Positions 5,692-6,751 of a DNA stretch of 6,751 bases are shown here, in pieces; within the stretch, counting starts at the first letter, position 1; each line of letters opens with the position of its first letter. The stretch comes from Chloroflexota bacterium. GTDB lineage: Bacteria > Chloroflexota > Dehalococcoidia > SZUA-161 > SpSt-899. Under the pieces are notes generated by a model. It ran no database searches. It was not told the DNA's origin and saw only the letters and a list, made by a program, of their open reading frames with translations. The translations under genes and the position numbers were made by a program. The stretch is taken from the NCBI GenBank assembly GCA_018657655.1, contig JABHWQ010000321.1, positions 1-6,751 of the forward strand. The letters run 5' to 3'.

Positions 5692-6624
5692 ATGGAGGAG
5701 ATGCTCAGTAAGTATGTTCGCTATCTCACGGTAGAGCGCAACTTATCACCATTCACCATCAGGAACTACTCCACTGATATACTCCATTTCTTCAATTTTC
5801 TGAAGATGGAAGAGATCGAGTCGCTGGAAGACATCGACCACTCGATCATCAGAAATTACCTCGGGCAGCTTCTGGACAATGGAACGGTTCGTGCCAGCAT
5901 TTCCCGAAAAATGAGCGCCCTCCGCTCTTTCTTCCGATACTTAAACCAGCAAAACATAATCACAAACGATCCGGTGAGCAAGATTTCCGGTCCCAAGCAG
6001 GAAAAACGCCTTCCTACTTTTTTGACCTCGGAGGAGATCCTCGATCTGCTCAATGCGCCGGACACGTCGACACCCCAGGGAGTTAGAGATCTCGCCATAC
6101 TGGAAATGCTCTATGCTTCAGGATTGCGGGTGAGCGAAATCGCTTCTCTGGATATGGGTAGCGTGGATATGGAGACATTCCAGATTCGGGTCTGGGGTAA
6201 AGGCGCAAAAGAACGAATTGTTCTGATGGGCCAGCCAGCGGCTGAGATTCTTCAGCAATATATGGATTTTGGACGGAACAAACTCCTTGGAAAGAAAAAG
6301 GAACGAGCACTGTTTCTAAATCGATATGGGCAAAGAATCGGCGAACGCAGGATTCAACACCTGATCAAGAAATATGCCCAACAGGCCGGAATTGGCGGAC
6401 GTGTTTTCCCTCACATGTTGCGTCACACGTTTGCGACACATATGCTTAATGGTGGTGCTGATCTGCGAGTAGTTCAAGAACTTCTCGGGCATGCCAACTT
6501 AGCCAGCACCCAGATATATACCCACGTAACCCGGAGTCAAATGCGCAGTCGATACCTTGAAGCGCACCCCCGAAGCCAGGAAGCCACGAAGACAGTGAGG
6601 CCTCCCTCTACCTCATCGGATTAA
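5692..6624 (+). CDS. xerC: Tyrosine recombinase XerC (XerC/CodV-type)
   Basis: A 310-residue tyrosine recombinase of the Xer type, which resolves chromosome dimers at dif sites near the replication terminus, usually with a second Xer protein and FtsK. The N-terminal SAM-like core-binding domain (about 1-95: VERNLSPFTIRNYSTDI, SRKMSALRSFFRYL) and the C-terminal catalytic domain are complete. The full active-site set is visible: R146 (ASGLRVSE), K170 (GKGAKER), H241 and R244 (HMLRH), H267 (LLGHANL), and Y276 (TQIYTHV). The ending EAHPR (290-294) plus a short polar tail is typical of Xer proteins rather than phage integrases. It starts 13 bp after topA and is probably co-transcribed. XerC and XerD are hard to separate by sequence; XerC is preferred because topA is followed by codV/xerC in the related Firmicutes gene order. 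A housekeeping role is favoured over integrase by length and neighbours. Confidence 0.88.
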   Translation: MEEMLSKYVRYLTVERNLSPFTIRNYSTDILHFFNFLKMEEIESLEDIDHSIIRNYLGQLLDNGTVRASISRKMSALRSFFRYLNQQNIITNDPVSKISGPKQEKRLPTFLTSEEILDLLNAPDTSTPQGVRDLAILEMLYASGLRVSEIASLDMGSVDMETFQIRVWGKGAKERIVLMGQPAAEILQQYMDFGRNKLLGKKKERALFLNRYGQRIGERRIQHLIKKYAQQAGIGGRVFPHMLRHTFATHMLNGGADLRVVQELLGHANLASTQIYTHVTRSQMRSRYLEAHPRSQEATKTVRPPSTSSD

Positions 6625-6640
6625 CGTTCCCATCCACTTC

Positions 6641-6669
6641 TTGTGATGTGTATTTGCTGCTGATATACT
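6641..6669 (+). promoter_or_regulatory. Promoter of aroQ with extended -10 (near-leaderless)
   Basis: TTGTGA (6641-6646, four of six bases matching TTGACA), a 17-bp spacer, and TATACT (6664-6669) preceded by TGA (6661-6663). The 9-mer TGATATACT is identical to that of the promoter at 1699-1707. The predicted transcription start is near 6676, which excludes ATG 6670 and leaves about 3 nt before ATG 6679. Confidence 0.6.
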
Positions 6670-6678
6670 ATGAAAACC

Positions 6679-6751
6679 ATGAGAATTATAGTCATCAACG
6701 GACCAAATCTAAACCTGCTAGGCAAGCGAGATAAATCCATGTACGGGAGCA
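6679..6751 (+). CDS. aroQ: 3-dehydroquinate dehydratase, type II (5' end only)
   Basis: The first 24 codons of a type II dehydroquinase, the third step of the shikimate pathway (3-dehydroquinate to 3-dehydroshikimate). The start MRIIVINGPNLNLLG followed by KRDKSMYG matches the highly conserved family N-terminus, including the NGPNLNLLG loop and the tyrosine of the YG pair, which in this family is the catalytic residue on the flexible lid. An in-frame ATG at 6670 would add MKT but lies directly after the -10 box, upstream of the predicted transcription start, so ATG 6679 is preferred; it also matches the usual family start. No Shine-Dalgarno sequence is present. The gene runs off the window; it lies 54 bp after xerC with its own promoter. 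Confidence 0.9.
   Translation, partial: MRIIVINGPNLNLLGKRDKSMYGS

Noticed and set aside
6596..6615. TGAGG...CCTCA inverted repeat as xerC terminator
   Set aside because: Only 5 bp with a 10-base loop, inside the coding end of xerC, and with no T-run after it.
5692..6624. Xer recombinase as the integrase of a mobile element
   Set aside because: The length, the HPR ending and the dprA-topA context point to housekeeping XerC; no attachment-site repeats, tRNA or cargo genes are visible.

Overview
The window is a dense, single-direction stretch of bacterial chromosome: every convincing gene lies on the + strand. In order these are the 3' end of an Rh-type ammonium transporter, an L-2-hydroxyglutarate oxidase-family flavoprotein (lhgO), a DUF5343-like protein of unknown function, dprA, topA, a XerC-type tyrosine recombinase, and the 5' end of aroQ. 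GC content looks intermediate by eye. Rh-type transporter, LhgO, a DUF5343-like protein and a three-zinc-ribbon TopA together suggest an anaerobic-lineage bacterium, with Chloroflexota (Dehalococcoidia-like) my best guess. That placement is inferred from family flavour only; nothing here proves it.

Region 1-351: the transporter ends at 296. A 13-bp stem hairpin (308-337) follows directly, and after it an extended -10 box (TGC-TATAAT, 337-345) whose predicted start site falls exactly on the lhgO ATG at 352, so lhgO is probably read from a leaderless mRNA. Region 352-1470: lhgO. Region 1471-1754: the only substantial gap. It holds a decayed-looking or unrecognised minus-strand reading frame, an unusual cluster of GGACTG/CAGTCC words, and a near-perfect sigma70-type promoter (TTGACA, 17-bp spacer, TGA-TATACT) with a 6-bp inverted repeat over its -35 box. 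This promoter rules out the longest possible start of the DUF5343-like gene. Region 1755-6624: DUF5343-like gene, dprA, topA and xerC are closely spaced (49 bp gap, 1-bp overlap, 13 bp gap) and probably form one transcript. Region 6625-6751: a second extended -10 promoter drives aroQ, again with almost no leader.

Functionally, the central block is DNA-centred: DprA handles incoming single-stranded DNA, TopA removes negative supercoils, and XerC resolves chromosome dimers. The order dprA-topA-xerC matches the smf-topA-trmFO-codV order known from Firmicutes, minus trmFO. The unexplained partner is the DUF5343-like gene at the head of this block, under a strong and possibly self-regulated promoter. 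It is the best candidate here for something undescribed. No mobile element, CRISPR array, tRNA or rRNA was seen.
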